Source of the DNA: Burkholderiales bacterium
GTDB taxonomy: Bacteria > Pseudomonadota > Gammaproteobacteria > Burkholderiales > Casimicrobiaceae
Direction of reading: 5' to 3'
Assembly (NCBI GenBank): GCA_025354075.1
Contig: JANXNO010000069.1
Span: 1-22,134 of the forward strand
Length of the DNA stretch: 22,134 bases
The stretch's first letter is position 1; the number at the start of each line of letters is the position of its first letter. A program made the translations under genes and the position numbers. Below, one piece after another: positions 1-8,882 of the stretch. Under the pieces are notes generated by a model. The model saw nothing but the letters and a program-made list of their open reading frames with translations. It made no database searches and was not told where the DNA came from.

Positions 1-1640
<1,640 letters not shown>

Positions 1641-1672
1641 GAGTGGTCCGTATGAATGCTGCTGTGGTTAGA

Positions 1673-1701
1673 GTTTTAGACCTGTTGCGAAAAACTGTCA
1701 A
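1673..1701 (-). promoter_or_regulatory. Candidate sigma-70-type promoter for bchF-bchN
   Basis: On the minus strand a perfect TTGACA -35 box (1701-1696) is followed after 17 nt by TAAAAC (1678-1673), a 4/6 match to TATAAT. Transcription would start near 1666, about 25 nt before the bchF GTG. The -35 box lies back to back with that of the aerR promoter, 22 nt apart, so one bound regulator could control both directions. Confidence 0.55.
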
Positions 1702-1723
1702 GTGAAGTGGACGTAAATAAAAG

Positions 1724-1752
1724 TTGACACTTTATGTAGTCAGGCGTCTAAT
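1724..1752 (+). promoter_or_regulatory. Candidate sigma-70-type promoter for aerR-ppsR-bchG operon
   Basis: TTGACA (1724-1729), a 17-nt spacer and TCTAAT (1747-1752) give a near-consensus promoter (6/6 and 5/6). Transcription would begin near 1759, leaving about 285 nt of leader before the aerR ATG at 2044, or about 36 nt before the alternative GTG at 1795. The -35 box forms part of an imperfect palindrome, TGACACTTTATGTAGTCA (1725-1742). No TGT-N12-ACA PpsR site is present in the bchF-aerR spacer. Confidence 0.65.
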
Positions 1753-1846
1753 CCCATCGAACGTGTCGTTTTATGTGTCGAAAGGCTTATTTAGGTGTCG
1801 GACGCCGTGACTGCTCATCCTGTTTCGTATGTCGCTAAACCCTTGC

Positions 1847-1875
1847 TTGACAACGTGCGAGGGGTATCGTCTACT
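1847..1875 (+). promoter_or_regulatory. Candidate second promoter inside the aerR leader
   Basis: TTGACA (1847-1852), a 17-nt spacer and TCTACT (1870-1875; 4/6) form a second plausible promoter, 123 nt downstream of the first. If used, its transcript would start near 1882 and lack the upstream GTG at 1795, so only the ATG at 2044 would serve as aerR start. This is inference from sequence match alone. Confidence 0.35.
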
Positions 1876-1993
1876 TTCGGAAACTCCAGCTTGAATGAGG
1901 ATTGGAGCAGTCATCCGGCACCGCCATATGCAGTGTCATGGCGAAAAGAGTACACGGAGCGGCGCGAGGAGGAAGTGAGCGCTTTTCCGTCCA

Positions 1994-2017
1994 GTGACTT
2001 GACACTTTGGCTGTCAC
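1994..2017 (+). repeat. Inverted repeat just upstream of the aerR ribosome binding site
   Basis: The segment holds TGACA-N7-TGTCA (2000-2016) nested within GTGAC-N14-GTCAC (1994-1998 and 2013-2017). It begins with the same TTGACACTTT found at the aerR promoter (1724-1733). No -10 box lies at a suitable distance, so it looks more like an operator or an RNA hairpin 16 nt before the Shine-Dalgarno than a promoter. TGTC and GACA are also the half-site bases of the PpsR/CrtJ recognition sequence, but not at the usual spacing. Confidence 0.4.
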
Positions 2018-2032
2018 GCAATGGCCGAAAGG

Positions 2033-2043
2033 GGAGGAAACGT
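2033..2043 (+). promoter_or_regulatory. Strong ribosome binding site that sets the aerR start
   Basis: GGAGG at 2033-2037 lies 6 nt before ATG 2044. It is among the strongest Shine-Dalgarno sequences in the window and is the main reason for preferring ATG 2044 over GTG 1795, which has none. Confidence 0.7.
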
Positions 2044-2994
2044 ATGGGAATCGAACATCAACAACCACGGATGGATCCGCCTGTCATCGGCGGAGTTGCG
2101 TCAGAGAGATCAGATTTTGCAAATTTGACGACGCGCTCGCGCGTTGATTCAGCCGCTGCTGCCACGCAGTCGCAACGATCCGATGACGGCATTTCGCGCG
2201 AGGCGCGGCTTGTTCAGTTCATTCGCGGGCAGGTGATACCCCAGCTTGCCAGTGCGCACGGCCTGGCACAGCATGGGAGTAGCGCAGGTCGGCAACGCGT
2301 TGCGGTGGACACATTCAAGCCCTCTCCTGAAGCGCTGGCAGCATTGGCGAATTTGGCGATGCGAGAAAACGCATCTGCTGTGGTGGCTTTTGTCGACGCA
2401 CTACTCGCCCGCGGGGTGCCCATCGAAATGGCCTACCTTGAATGGGTTGCACCTGCAGCAAGACAGATGGGCTGTGATTGGGAGTCGGATCGCTGTGATT
2501 TCAGCGCCGTCACTATCGGTATGTGGAATCTTCAGCAGGCCTTGCATTTGCTCAGCCCAGTTTTCTTGAGAAATTGCTCTGTCACCAAATCGCCGCGGCG
2601 CGTTTTGCTTGCCTCGGTTCCGGGGGAGCAGCACACGATGGGTCTATACATCACCTCAGAGTTTTTCCGTCGAGCGGGTTGGGATGTATGGTGCGATTTG
2701 CCTGCTTACTACGACGATGTGATTGGCAAAGCGCGAGGTGAGTGGTTTGATTTAGTCGGACTGTCGGTCGGTGCTGAGAACAAAATCGAGGCGTTGACTG
2801 AGGCAGTTGCAGCGCTTCGGCGTACGTCCCGAAATTCTGAGGTGTTGATAATGGCAGGAGGCCTTGTCCTGGTGAGCAATCCCGAGTTCGCGGTCACGCT
2901 TGGGGTTGATTTCACAGCTGCGGATGCGCGGCAGGCTGTTTCGCGGGCCGAACAAGCCGTAGCGTCACGAATATCTGAGCAATTTAGACGATGA
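2044..2994 (+). CDS. aerR: Cobalamin-binding antirepressor AerR/PpaA
   Basis: AerR (PpaA) binds cobalamin and modulates the PpsR/CrtJ repressor in response to light. From ATG 2044 it has 316 residues. A variable N-terminus is followed by a helical region (about residues 110-175) and a B12-binding Rossmann-like domain (about 185-300). The signature VPGEQHTMGL carries His197, in the place of the cobalamin-ligating histidine of AerR, followed by FFRRAGWDVWCDLP. The ATG is chosen for its GGAGG. The same frame is open upstream to a GTG at 1795, adding 83 residues with no recognisable domain; in Rhodobacter capsulatus long and short AerR forms exist, so the longer form cannot be excluded. ppsR begins 18 nt downstream, the conserved antirepressor-repressor pairing. 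Confidence 0.92.
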   Translation: MGIEHQQPRMDPPVIGGVASERSDFANLTTRSRVDSAAAATQSQRSDDGISREARLVQFIRGQVIPQLASAHGLAQHGSSAGRQRVAVDTFKPSPEALAALANLAMRENASAVVAFVDALLARGVPIEMAYLEWVAPAARQMGCDWESDRCDFSAVTIGMWNLQQALHLLSPVFLRNCSVTKSPRRVLLASVPGEQHTMGLYITSEFFRRAGWDVWCDLPAYYDDVIGKARGEWFDLVGLSVGAENKIEALTEAVAALRRTSRNSEVLIMAGGLVLVSNPEFAVTLGVDFTAADARQAVSRAEQAVASRISEQFRR

Positions 2995-3012
2995 GTCTTC
3001 TGGAGAGGTGCG

Positions 3013-4503
3013 TTGAGTAGCGAACACGGTTTGGCTAGCGTGGGTGTGGGTGGGCTGACAGCGCAGGATAGTCGCCTTGCTCCAGATATCGCCTTGTTGT
3101 TGGGTGATATTGATGGCGAAGCAGCGCTGGAGGCGCTGGCTGCGGCTACCGACGTGACATTACTACTCGACAAGCAAGGTATCGTGCGCGAAGTGCAGTT
3201 CAGCGATGAGTCGCTGCTCGACAATGGAGCCAGACTGTGGCTTGGCAAACCCTGGAGCTCGACCGTTACCAAAGAGACGGTGCCGAAGCTCGAGGCGCTT
3301 CTGCGGGAGGCTGAACACGGTGGGCCGACCATCTGGCGGCAGTTGAATCACCCGTCACTTCGTGGTGTGGATGTACCTATTTCATACGCAGTGCGCCGAT
3401 TCGGATCTCGCGGCACGTTGGTTGCGATGGGGCGTGATCTTCGCGCCAACTCGGCGCTGCAGCAACGATTGGTCGAAGCACAGCAATCTGTCGAGCGTGA
3501 TTACTGGCGCCTGCGCCACGCGCAGTCGCTATATCGGGTCGCGCTGCAACTTTCCTCGGATGCGATGCTGATCATTGATGCCAGCACGTTAACTGTGATC
3601 GAAGCCAACTCAGCCGCTGGGCGTTTGTTATCTTCATCGGCTTCTGAAATGGTCGGGCGCCTTTTCCCGGGCGGTTTCGATGCTGAGGGGAGTAAGGCTA
3701 TCGCCAATCAGCTTAACAAAGCCCGAGTAACTACCGTAGTTGATGAAGTTCAGGCGCGATTGATCGATGGCGGGCGTGAGTTCTTCATCGCCTGCTCGTT
3801 CGTGCGGCAGGAGAACAACGCGCTGTTTATGGTTCGCTTAACGCCGTTGCGTGTAGAAGACTCCGCACACGGGCTAATGAATCGGTTGGTTGAAGTCGCA
3901 CCTGATGGCTTCTTGATGACAGACCGGGAGGGTCGAATTCTTGCTGCTAACCAGACGTTTGTTGAGTTAACGCAGTTAGCGTCAGAAGAAGAGGTGTGCG
4001 GGCATTTACTGGAACGGTGGCTGGGTCGAACTTCAGTGGATGCAGACGTTTTGCTGACTAACATGCGCCAATACGGCTCGGTGCGCCTGTTCGGCACGAC
4101 GTTGCGTGGTGCGCTCGGCAGCGTGGTTGACGTTGAAGTCTCCGCTGTGAGTGTGACGGCGGGCCGTGACCGCGCTTTTGGATTTGTCATTCGCGACGTC
4201 GGTCGAAGGTTAGGCAGTAGTAGCGTGCAGGTGGCAAATGCAGAGCGACCACAGCCGCGCACGGTGGAACAGCTCACTGAACTGGTGGGGCGTGTGCCAC
4301 TTAAAGATTTGGTCGGCGAGACCACTGACATTATCGAACGGTTGTGTATCGAGGCCGCGCTTGAGCTGACGCAAGACAATCGTGCCGCTGCCGCCGAAAT
4401 GCTCGGTCTCAGTCGGCAAAGTCTCTATGTCAAGTTGCGCAGGTATGGCCTCGGCGATCTTCCTGCTGATGAAGGGCTCAATCGCGAGTCGCTTAACGAT
4501 TAA
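3013..4503 (+). CDS. ppsR: Photosynthesis gene repressor PpsR/CrtJ
   Basis: PpsR represses bch, crt and puc genes under oxygen by binding TGT-N12-ACA sequences. The protein has 496 residues, slightly longer than the usual 460-480. It has an N-terminal PAS-like region (about 40-140), a Q-linker helix (about 150-180), two PAS domains (about 180-275 and 290-400) and a C-terminal Fis-type helix-turn-helix (about 440-482: AAAAEMLGLSRQSLYVKLRR). Cys445 sits at the start of the HTH domain (ERLCIEAALEL), matching the redox-active cysteine of CrtJ/PpsR. Cys261 and Cys329 are further cysteines; which one corresponds to the second conserved cysteine of the family needs an alignment. The start is TTG, supported by GGAGAGG at 3002-3008. 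It is cotranscribed with aerR upstream and bchG downstream. Confidence 0.95.
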   Translation: MSSEHGLASVGVGGLTAQDSRLAPDIALLLGDIDGEAALEALAAATDVTLLLDKQGIVREVQFSDESLLDNGARLWLGKPWSSTVTKETVPKLEALLREAEHGGPTIWRQLNHPSLRGVDVPISYAVRRFGSRGTLVAMGRDLRANSALQQRLVEAQQSVERDYWRLRHAQSLYRVALQLSSDAMLIIDASTLTVIEANSAAGRLLSSSASEMVGRLFPGGFDAEGSKAIANQLNKARVTTVVDEVQARLIDGGREFFIACSFVRQENNALFMVRLTPLRVEDSAHGLMNRLVEVAPDGFLMTDREGRILAANQTFVELTQLASEEEVCGHLLERWLGRTSVDADVLLTNMRQYGSVRLFGTTLRGALGSVVDVEVSAVSVTAGRDRAFGFVIRDVGRRLGSSSVQVANAERPQPRTVEQLTELVGRVPLKDLVGETTDIIERLCIEAALELTQDNRAAAAEMLGLSRQSLYVKLRRYGLGDLPADEGLNRESLND

Positions 4504-4522
4504 CCAACAGGAAGTTTTTCAC

Positions 4523-5449
4523 GTGGACTTGATCACTGCAACACCAGTCCCCGTACCCGTTTCGCCGCGTGCGGTGCCGCAGGCTTCGGCGATCCTTGAG
4601 CTATTGAAGCCAGTGACTTGGTTTCCACCGATGTGGGCGTTCGCGTGTGGTGCCATTTCGTCGGGTATCAGCGCACAGGGCCACTGGCTTCTGATTGCCA
4701 TTGGCGTCGTTTTAGCAGGCCCACTAGTCTGCGCCAGTAGTCAGGCTGTCAACGACTGGTTTGATCGACATGTCGACGCTATCAACGAACCTCAGCGCCC
4801 CATTCCATCCGGACGTATGCCGGGGCGGTGGGGGTTATATGTTGCCTGCATCTGGACGGTGATTTCTCTCGCTGTTTCCTATGTGTTGGGGCCATGGGGA
4901 TTTGCTGCTGGCGCAACGGGTCTGGTGCTCGCATGGGCTTACAGTGCGCCACCGTTGAGGCTAAAAAAGAACGGATGGTGGGGCAACGCGGCCTGCGGGC
5001 TTTGCTACGAAGGCCTCGCCTGGGTAACGGGAGCCGCGGTGATGCTCGGTGGGGCGATGCCCCGCCCCGAAATATTATTGGTCGCCCTGATGTACAGCCT
5101 CGGTGCGCACGGCATCATGACGCTGAACGACTTCAAGGCAATTGAGGGCGACCGACGCATGGGCATCGCGTCGTTGCCGGTACAGTTGGGCGTTCGGGGC
5201 GCTGCTCGTTGCGCATGCCTGATCATGCTGGCTGCGCAGATTGCCGTGATTGTGATGCTATTTGCATGGGGGCGTGGCGTCCATGGAGGTTTCGTGTCGG
5301 CGCTGCTGCTCGTGCAAGCGGCACTGATGGTTCAGTTTTTGCGCAACCCGCTGGCACGCGCGGTCTGGTACAGCGCGCTTGGCGTCACCATTTTTGTTGC
5401 GGGCATGATGGTGACCGCGTTTGCATTGCGCGACTTGGTGCGCGTGTGA
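4523..5449 (+). CDS. bchG: Bacteriochlorophyll synthase (geranylgeranyl transferase)
   Basis: BchG esterifies bacteriochlorophyllide a with geranylgeranyl pyrophosphate in the membrane. It belongs to the UbiA prenyltransferase family. From GTG 4523 it is 308 residues, normal for BchG. The first Asp-rich motif is NDWFDRHVD (77-85) and the second region is NDFKAIEGDRR (202-212); AINEPQRPIPSGR (86-98) is typical of chlorophyll synthases. About eight or nine hydrophobic helices are visible. The GTG is chosen because it lies just after the ppsR stop (4503) with AGGAAG at 4508-4513. The frame is open further upstream, but that would overlap the ppsR helix-turn-helix coding region by more than 100 nt and add residues foreign to the family. 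Confidence 0.96.
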   Translation: MDLITATPVPVPVSPRAVPQASAILELLKPVTWFPPMWAFACGAISSGISAQGHWLLIAIGVVLAGPLVCASSQAVNDWFDRHVDAINEPQRPIPSGRMPGRWGLYVACIWTVISLAVSYVLGPWGFAAGATGLVLAWAYSAPPLRLKKNGWWGNAACGLCYEGLAWVTGAAVMLGGAMPRPEILLVALMYSLGAHGIMTLNDFKAIEGDRRMGIASLPVQLGVRGAARCACLIMLAAQIAVIVMLFAWGRGVHGGFVSALLLVQAALMVQFLRNPLARAVWYSALGVTIFVAGMMVTAFALRDLVRV

Positions 5450-5558
5450 GTTGGATCAAGTCTGGCTGCGCTTTTGATCATCACGGCGCTAGCACAGTGC
5501 TGTCAACATTATGCGCGATGCGGTTGATCGCGATATTGATTGTCAAAAGGTATTTTCA
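5450..5558 (+). other. bchG-bchP spacer with two TGTCAA motifs and no pucC-like gene
   Basis: This 109-nt gap is the largest within the plus-strand bch/crt run. In many purple bacteria a pucC/lhaA-like transporter gene of about 1.3 kb (bch2, orf428) lies here; none is present. TGTCAA occurs twice (5501-5506 and 5541-5546), the second directly before the bchP Shine-Dalgarno region. A small palindrome AGCACAGTGCT is at 5491-5501. I see no convincing -35/-10 pair. Confidence 0.5.
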
Positions 5559-6764
5559 ATGAACCCGAACGAAATTTTTGATGTGGTGGTTGTAGGTGGG
5601 GGGCCATCGGGAGCGACGGCTGCCCATCATCTGTCAAAGAGCGGTCGCGTTGTCGCGCTGCTTGATCGCGCGGGTAGGATCAAACCTTGTGGTGGTGCCG
5701 TACCCCCTATTCTGATTCGCGAGTTCAGTATTCCCGATGAACTAATTGTTGCCAAAGTAAAGGCAGCGCGAATGGTCTCGCCAAAGGGGCGGGCCGTTGA
5801 TATGCCGATTGAGGGCGGCTTTGTAGGTATGGTCGACCGTGAACATTTCGACGAATGGTTGCGCTGCCGTGCCGCTGATTCAGGAACGACACGGGTGACT
5901 GGCACCTATGACCGACTGAGTCGCGAGAATGACATCGTTACGGTGCACTATGACGAGCGCGCACCGGATGGCACCCTAGTGTCGCGTACCGTCAGGGCGC
6001 GATTCGTGATCGGGGCCGACGGAGCCCTGTCAAAGGTTGCGCGGCAGGAAATTAAAGGTGCTGAACTCATCCGCTTCGTTTACGCGTATCACGAGATCGT
6101 GCGCTCGCCTACAGCGCCGGCCGAGTCAGCAAAAACATTTGATGCCACGCGCTGTGACGTGTATTACCAGGCACCTGTTTCCCCTGATTTTTACGGTTGG
6201 GTATTTCCGCATGGTGCTACCACCAGCATCGGAACCGGCAGTGCCAGCAAAGGATTCGCGCTCCGACCGTCCGTCGCATCACTTCGCGAGAAATGCGGCT
6301 TGAGTGACGTGGAAACACTTCGTCACGAGGGCGCGCCCATTCCGATGAAACCGCTCAAATGCTGGGACAACGGGCGTGACGTCGTGCTGGCGGGCGACGC
6401 CGCTGGCGTGGTGGCTCCGGCATCCGGCGAGGGTATTTATTACGCGATGCTAGGGGGCAGATTGGCGGCAGACGCAGTTGAACTTGCGCTTGCCAGCGGC
6501 GATGTACGGTCGCTGGCAACTGCCCGAGAACAGTTTATGCGTGCCCACGGCAAAGTGTTTTGGGTGCTAGGCATCATGCAAAAATTCTGGTACTCCAGCG
6601 ACAAACGCCGCGAGCGCTTTGTGATGATGTGCAGCGATAAGGATGTTCAACATCTGACATGGCAGGCGTATATGCACAAAAAGCTCGTGAAGGCGAGACC
6701 GATGGCTCACCTTCGTATATTCCTGAAAGACATGGCTCACCTGACCGGACTCGTCCGGCCGTGA
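5559..6764 (+). CDS. bchP: Geranylgeranyl reductase for bacteriochlorophyll
   Basis: BchP reduces the geranylgeranyl tail of bacteriochlorophyll to phytyl in three NADPH-dependent steps. From ATG 5559 it is 401 residues, close to the usual length of about 390-400. The FAD-binding Rossmann fold opens with VVVVGGGPSGATAAHHL (residues 9-25, GGGPSG at 13-18). PCGGAVPP follows near 46-53, then GADGALSKVAR, and the second FAD motif VLAGDAAGVVAPASGEGIYY lies near 277-296. ATG 5559 has AAAAGG at 5545-5550; an in-frame ATG at 5511 lacks a ribosome binding site and would add 16 residues ahead of the FAD fold. Its stop overlaps the tspO start as GTGA, so tspO is translationally coupled. Confidence 0.96.
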   Translation: MNPNEIFDVVVVGGGPSGATAAHHLSKSGRVVALLDRAGRIKPCGGAVPPILIREFSIPDELIVAKVKAARMVSPKGRAVDMPIEGGFVGMVDREHFDEWLRCRAADSGTTRVTGTYDRLSRENDIVTVHYDERAPDGTLVSRTVRARFVIGADGALSKVARQEIKGAELIRFVYAYHEIVRSPTAPAESAKTFDATRCDVYYQAPVSPDFYGWVFPHGATTSIGTGSASKGFALRPSVASLREKCGLSDVETLRHEGAPIPMKPLKCWDNGRDVVLAGDAAGVVAPASGEGIYYAMLGGRLAADAVELALASGDVRSLATAREQFMRAHGKVFWVLGIMQKFWYSSDKRRERFVMMCSDKDVQHLTWQAYMHKKLVKARPMAHLRIFLKDMAHLTGLVRP

Positions 6765-7252
6765 CGCGCGGGCGCTTATGGTTGCAATCGCTCATCGCGT
6801 CAGTCGCGGCGGCTGCTGTTGCGGCGGCAGGTACTGAGTTCACGCGGCTTGGCCCGTGGTATTCAGGATTGACAAAGCCCTGGTTTCAGCCGCCGGACTG
6901 GCTGTTCGGCCCCGCGTGGACTACGATTTATATTTGTTGCGTGATTGCGGGAGTGTGGGCTTGGCGAACTTCTAGCAGCGTACGGCAACGCGGGGTTGTC
7001 GTTACCCTGTTTGCACTGAATGCTGCCTGCAACGTGCTGTGGAGCGCGCTCTTTTTCTTTGTGCAGCGCCCCGATTGGGCGCTTTGGGAGGTCGGATTTT
7101 TGTGGCTGTCGGTGCTTCTGCTGGTTCTCTATACTCGGTCATGGGCGCGGCGATCCGCTGATTTGCTGTTGCCATACCTTGCTTGGGTTTCATTCGCAGC
7201 CGTCCTTAATTTCGCCGTCGTTCGGCTAAATGCTCCCTTCGTTGGGCGCTAA
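6761..7252 (+). CDS. tspO: Tryptophan-rich sensory protein TspO (CrtK)
   Basis: TspO/MBR proteins are five-helix membrane proteins that bind porphyrins. In Rhodobacter the outer-membrane protein negatively affects photosynthesis gene expression with oxygen. From GTG 6761 the protein is 163 residues, the normal length. The conserved segment WYSGLTKPWFQPPDWLFGPAWTTIY occupies residues 33-57, and the helix-3 motif ALNAACNVLWSALFF residues 85-99. The GTG overlaps the bchP stop (GTGA); an ATG at 6659 in the same frame would lie inside bchP and add 34 atypical residues. tspO is typically found in photosynthesis clusters, often near crt or bchP genes. Confidence 0.94.
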   Translation: MTRGRLWLQSLIASVAAAAVAAAGTEFTRLGPWYSGLTKPWFQPPDWLFGPAWTTIYICCVIAGVWAWRTSSSVRQRGVVVTLFALNAACNVLWSALFFFVQRPDWALWEVGFLWLSVLLLVLYTRSWARRSADLLLPYLAWVSFAAVLNFAVVRLNAPFVGR

Positions 7253-7279
7253 TAGTTACCTTTCAAATTCGGCAGCTGC

Positions 7280-8566
7280 ATGAGTTTTCTCCCACCTAAC
7301 CATCCTGATCGATTCGCACTTGCGAACGAGATTCATGCGCGTCCACCTAGCGCCATGTCAACTCCCGGGCGCATCACCTATGCTGCCGTGATAGTTGACG
7401 TCGACGATCGTATACGGGAACTTGCCCACGTGGCAGCGTTGTGCGAGCGCTTTGGTGTTCCAACGCCGGAACCCAGCAGCGCACATTTCAGTGCCGATCT
7501 CGGACCCTTAAGTATCAAATGGGAGCGGCATACGGAGTTTTCCAGTTATACGTTTTTTCGCGCTGGCAGAAGTGCCGTTCCCTTTGAGGAACAAGCCTCT
7601 GATGCGCTGCCCATCGGCTGGATGTCAGGCATTCCTGGGCAGACTATCGTTGCCACGCAGGCACTGCTGCTCGACGACGCCGGGCCGACGCCAACGGCTG
7701 AAAATTTGCACACGTTGTTTACCGGAAATTCACTCGTGGGTGCGGAGGTTGCCGACGGCCAAGGCTTGCTGTACACCGACTTTCGGGTGCATAAAGATGG
7801 CTGCGGGCGCTTCGTGCTTTTCAATCGTGGACTCGGGTCGCGTCATGCGGGGCGCATCGCCCAACGTATGTTTGAAATTGAGGCCTACCGCATGATGGCG
7901 TTGCTGGCCTTGCCGATCACCCGACTGTACGCGCCACGTATTGCGGCCATCGAGAAGTCGCTAGCGAGCATTACCGCTAGCATTTCTCAGGAACACGGTA
8001 CCGACGAATCGCTCCTGCACGAACTCTCGATGCTCGCTGTGGAAGTGGAAAGCACACGCGCAAGCAGCCAGATGCGCTTTGGCGCGAGCCGTGCTTACCA
8101 TGAACTTGTGCGTTCGCGCATCGCTGAGCTGCGTGAGAGCCGGGTCGCCGGCGTACAGACCATCGAGGAATTCATGTCGCGACGGCTCACGCCCGCGATG
8201 GCTACCTGTATCACTGCAGCCAACCGTTTGCACGACGTGTCCGAACGAATTGCACAAGCCAGCAGCTTATTGTCGACGCGCACGGACGTGGTTCGTGAGA
8301 AGCAAAATCAGGCGTTGTTGGCATCCATGGATCGGCGAGCAAAGACGCAGCTTCGCTTGCAACAGGCCGTTGAGGGGCTCTCCATTGCAGCGATTTCATA
8401 CTACGTGATCGGATTGTTGTCGTATTTATTCAAATCGCTGTCAGCCGTGGCTCCGAAAATCGATCCCGAAATCGCGACGGGTTCGGCGGTGCCGATCGTA
8501 ATCATCGTAGTGGCGTGGTCGGTGCATCGAGCGCAGCGAAAGATTACCGATGAACCCAGGCATTAG
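7280..8566 (+). CDS. DUF3422 family membrane-anchored protein
   Basis: This 428-residue protein belongs to the uncharacterised DUF3422 family, recognised by the N-terminal HPDRFALANEIHARPP (residues 8-23) and by RMFEIEAYRMMALLALP near residues 197-213. A large soluble domain is followed by a long charged helical region (about 225-362) with coiled-coil character. Two hydrophobic segments near the C-terminus (about 365-386 and 402-416) anchor it in the membrane. No catalytic motif is apparent. The ATG is 27 nt after the tspO stop with a weak Shine-Dalgarno. Its stop codon directly abuts the start of the next membrane protein, so the two are probably coupled. Its place between tspO and bchI suggests expression with Bch genes; any function in pigment synthesis is inference. 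Confidence 0.88.
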   Translation: MSFLPPNHPDRFALANEIHARPPSAMSTPGRITYAAVIVDVDDRIRELAHVAALCERFGVPTPEPSSAHFSADLGPLSIKWERHTEFSSYTFFRAGRSAVPFEEQASDALPIGWMSGIPGQTIVATQALLLDDAGPTPTAENLHTLFTGNSLVGAEVADGQGLLYTDFRVHKDGCGRFVLFNRGLGSRHAGRIAQRMFEIEAYRMMALLALPITRLYAPRIAAIEKSLASITASISQEHGTDESLLHELSMLAVEVESTRASSQMRFGASRAYHELVRSRIAELRESRVAGVQTIEEFMSRRLTPAMATCITAANRLHDVSERIAQASSLLSTRTDVVREKQNQALLASMDRRAKTQLRLQQAVEGLSIAAISYYVIGLLSYLFKSLSAVAPKIDPEIATGSAVPIVIIVVAWSVHRAQRKITDEPRH

Positions 8567-8869
8567 GTGATGGATTTCGTTCGGGAGTTATTTCTCAGTG
8601 GGCACGTCGCTGACATAGTTTTAGCTGTCATGCTATTGGAGGCATTTGCATTGTCGTGGTACTCACGGCAGACAGCAGGTGCCCTCACCATAAAGACTAT
8701 CCTGCTTGCGTTGTTGCCTGGCTGCTTTCTAGCCGTTGCATTGCGGGCAGCGCTCTTTCGCGCGGAGTGGTTTTGGATCGCGCTGGCGCTTATCGGCGCG
8801 TTGCTTTCGCACCTAGCGGACATGCGACAGCGTTTGCAGTTTCGCTCCACATCAACCCACCCTCGCTAA
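8567..8869 (+). CDS. Small three-helix membrane protein, unknown function
   Basis: I do not recognise a family. The 100-residue product has three hydrophobic segments (about residues 10-31, 42-64 and 66-85) and a basic C-terminal tail (RQRLQFRSTSTHPR). It starts at GTG 8567, immediately after the TAG of the DUF3422 gene, or at the next codon, ATG 8570. The abutting stop and start point to translational reinitiation and joint expression with DUF3422. bchI follows after 13 nt, with its AAGGA ribosome binding site overlapping the end of this gene. Small membrane proteins of this type could be partners of the DUF3422 protein or of membrane-associated Mg-chelatase, but the sequence does not decide. 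Confidence 0.75.
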   Translation: MMDFVRELFLSGHVADIVLAVMLLEAFALSWYSRQTAGALTIKTILLALLPGCFLAVALRAALFRAEWFWIALALIGALLSHLADMRQRLQFRSTSTHPR

Positions 8870-8882
8870 GGACCTGTCCCGT

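Noticed and set aside
1641..1794. A canonical PpsR site (TGT-N12-ACA) between bchF and aerR
   Set aside because: The only ACA there (1727-1729) has CGT, not TGT, at the required distance; other TGTs have no ACA partner.
4382..4522. Upstream extension of the bchG frame to an ATG at 4382
   Set aside because: It would overlap the ppsR helix-turn-helix coding region by 122 nt and add residues unlike BchG; GTG 4523 has a ribosome binding site and gives the family length.
5511..5558. bchP start at ATG 5511
   Set aside because: It has no Shine-Dalgarno, and the extra 16 residues precede a normal FAD-binding N-terminus starting at ATG 5559.
6659..6760. Longer tspO start at ATG 6659
   Set aside because: It lies within the conserved bchP 3' end and adds 34 charged residues not found in TspO; GTG 6761 is coupled to the bchP stop.
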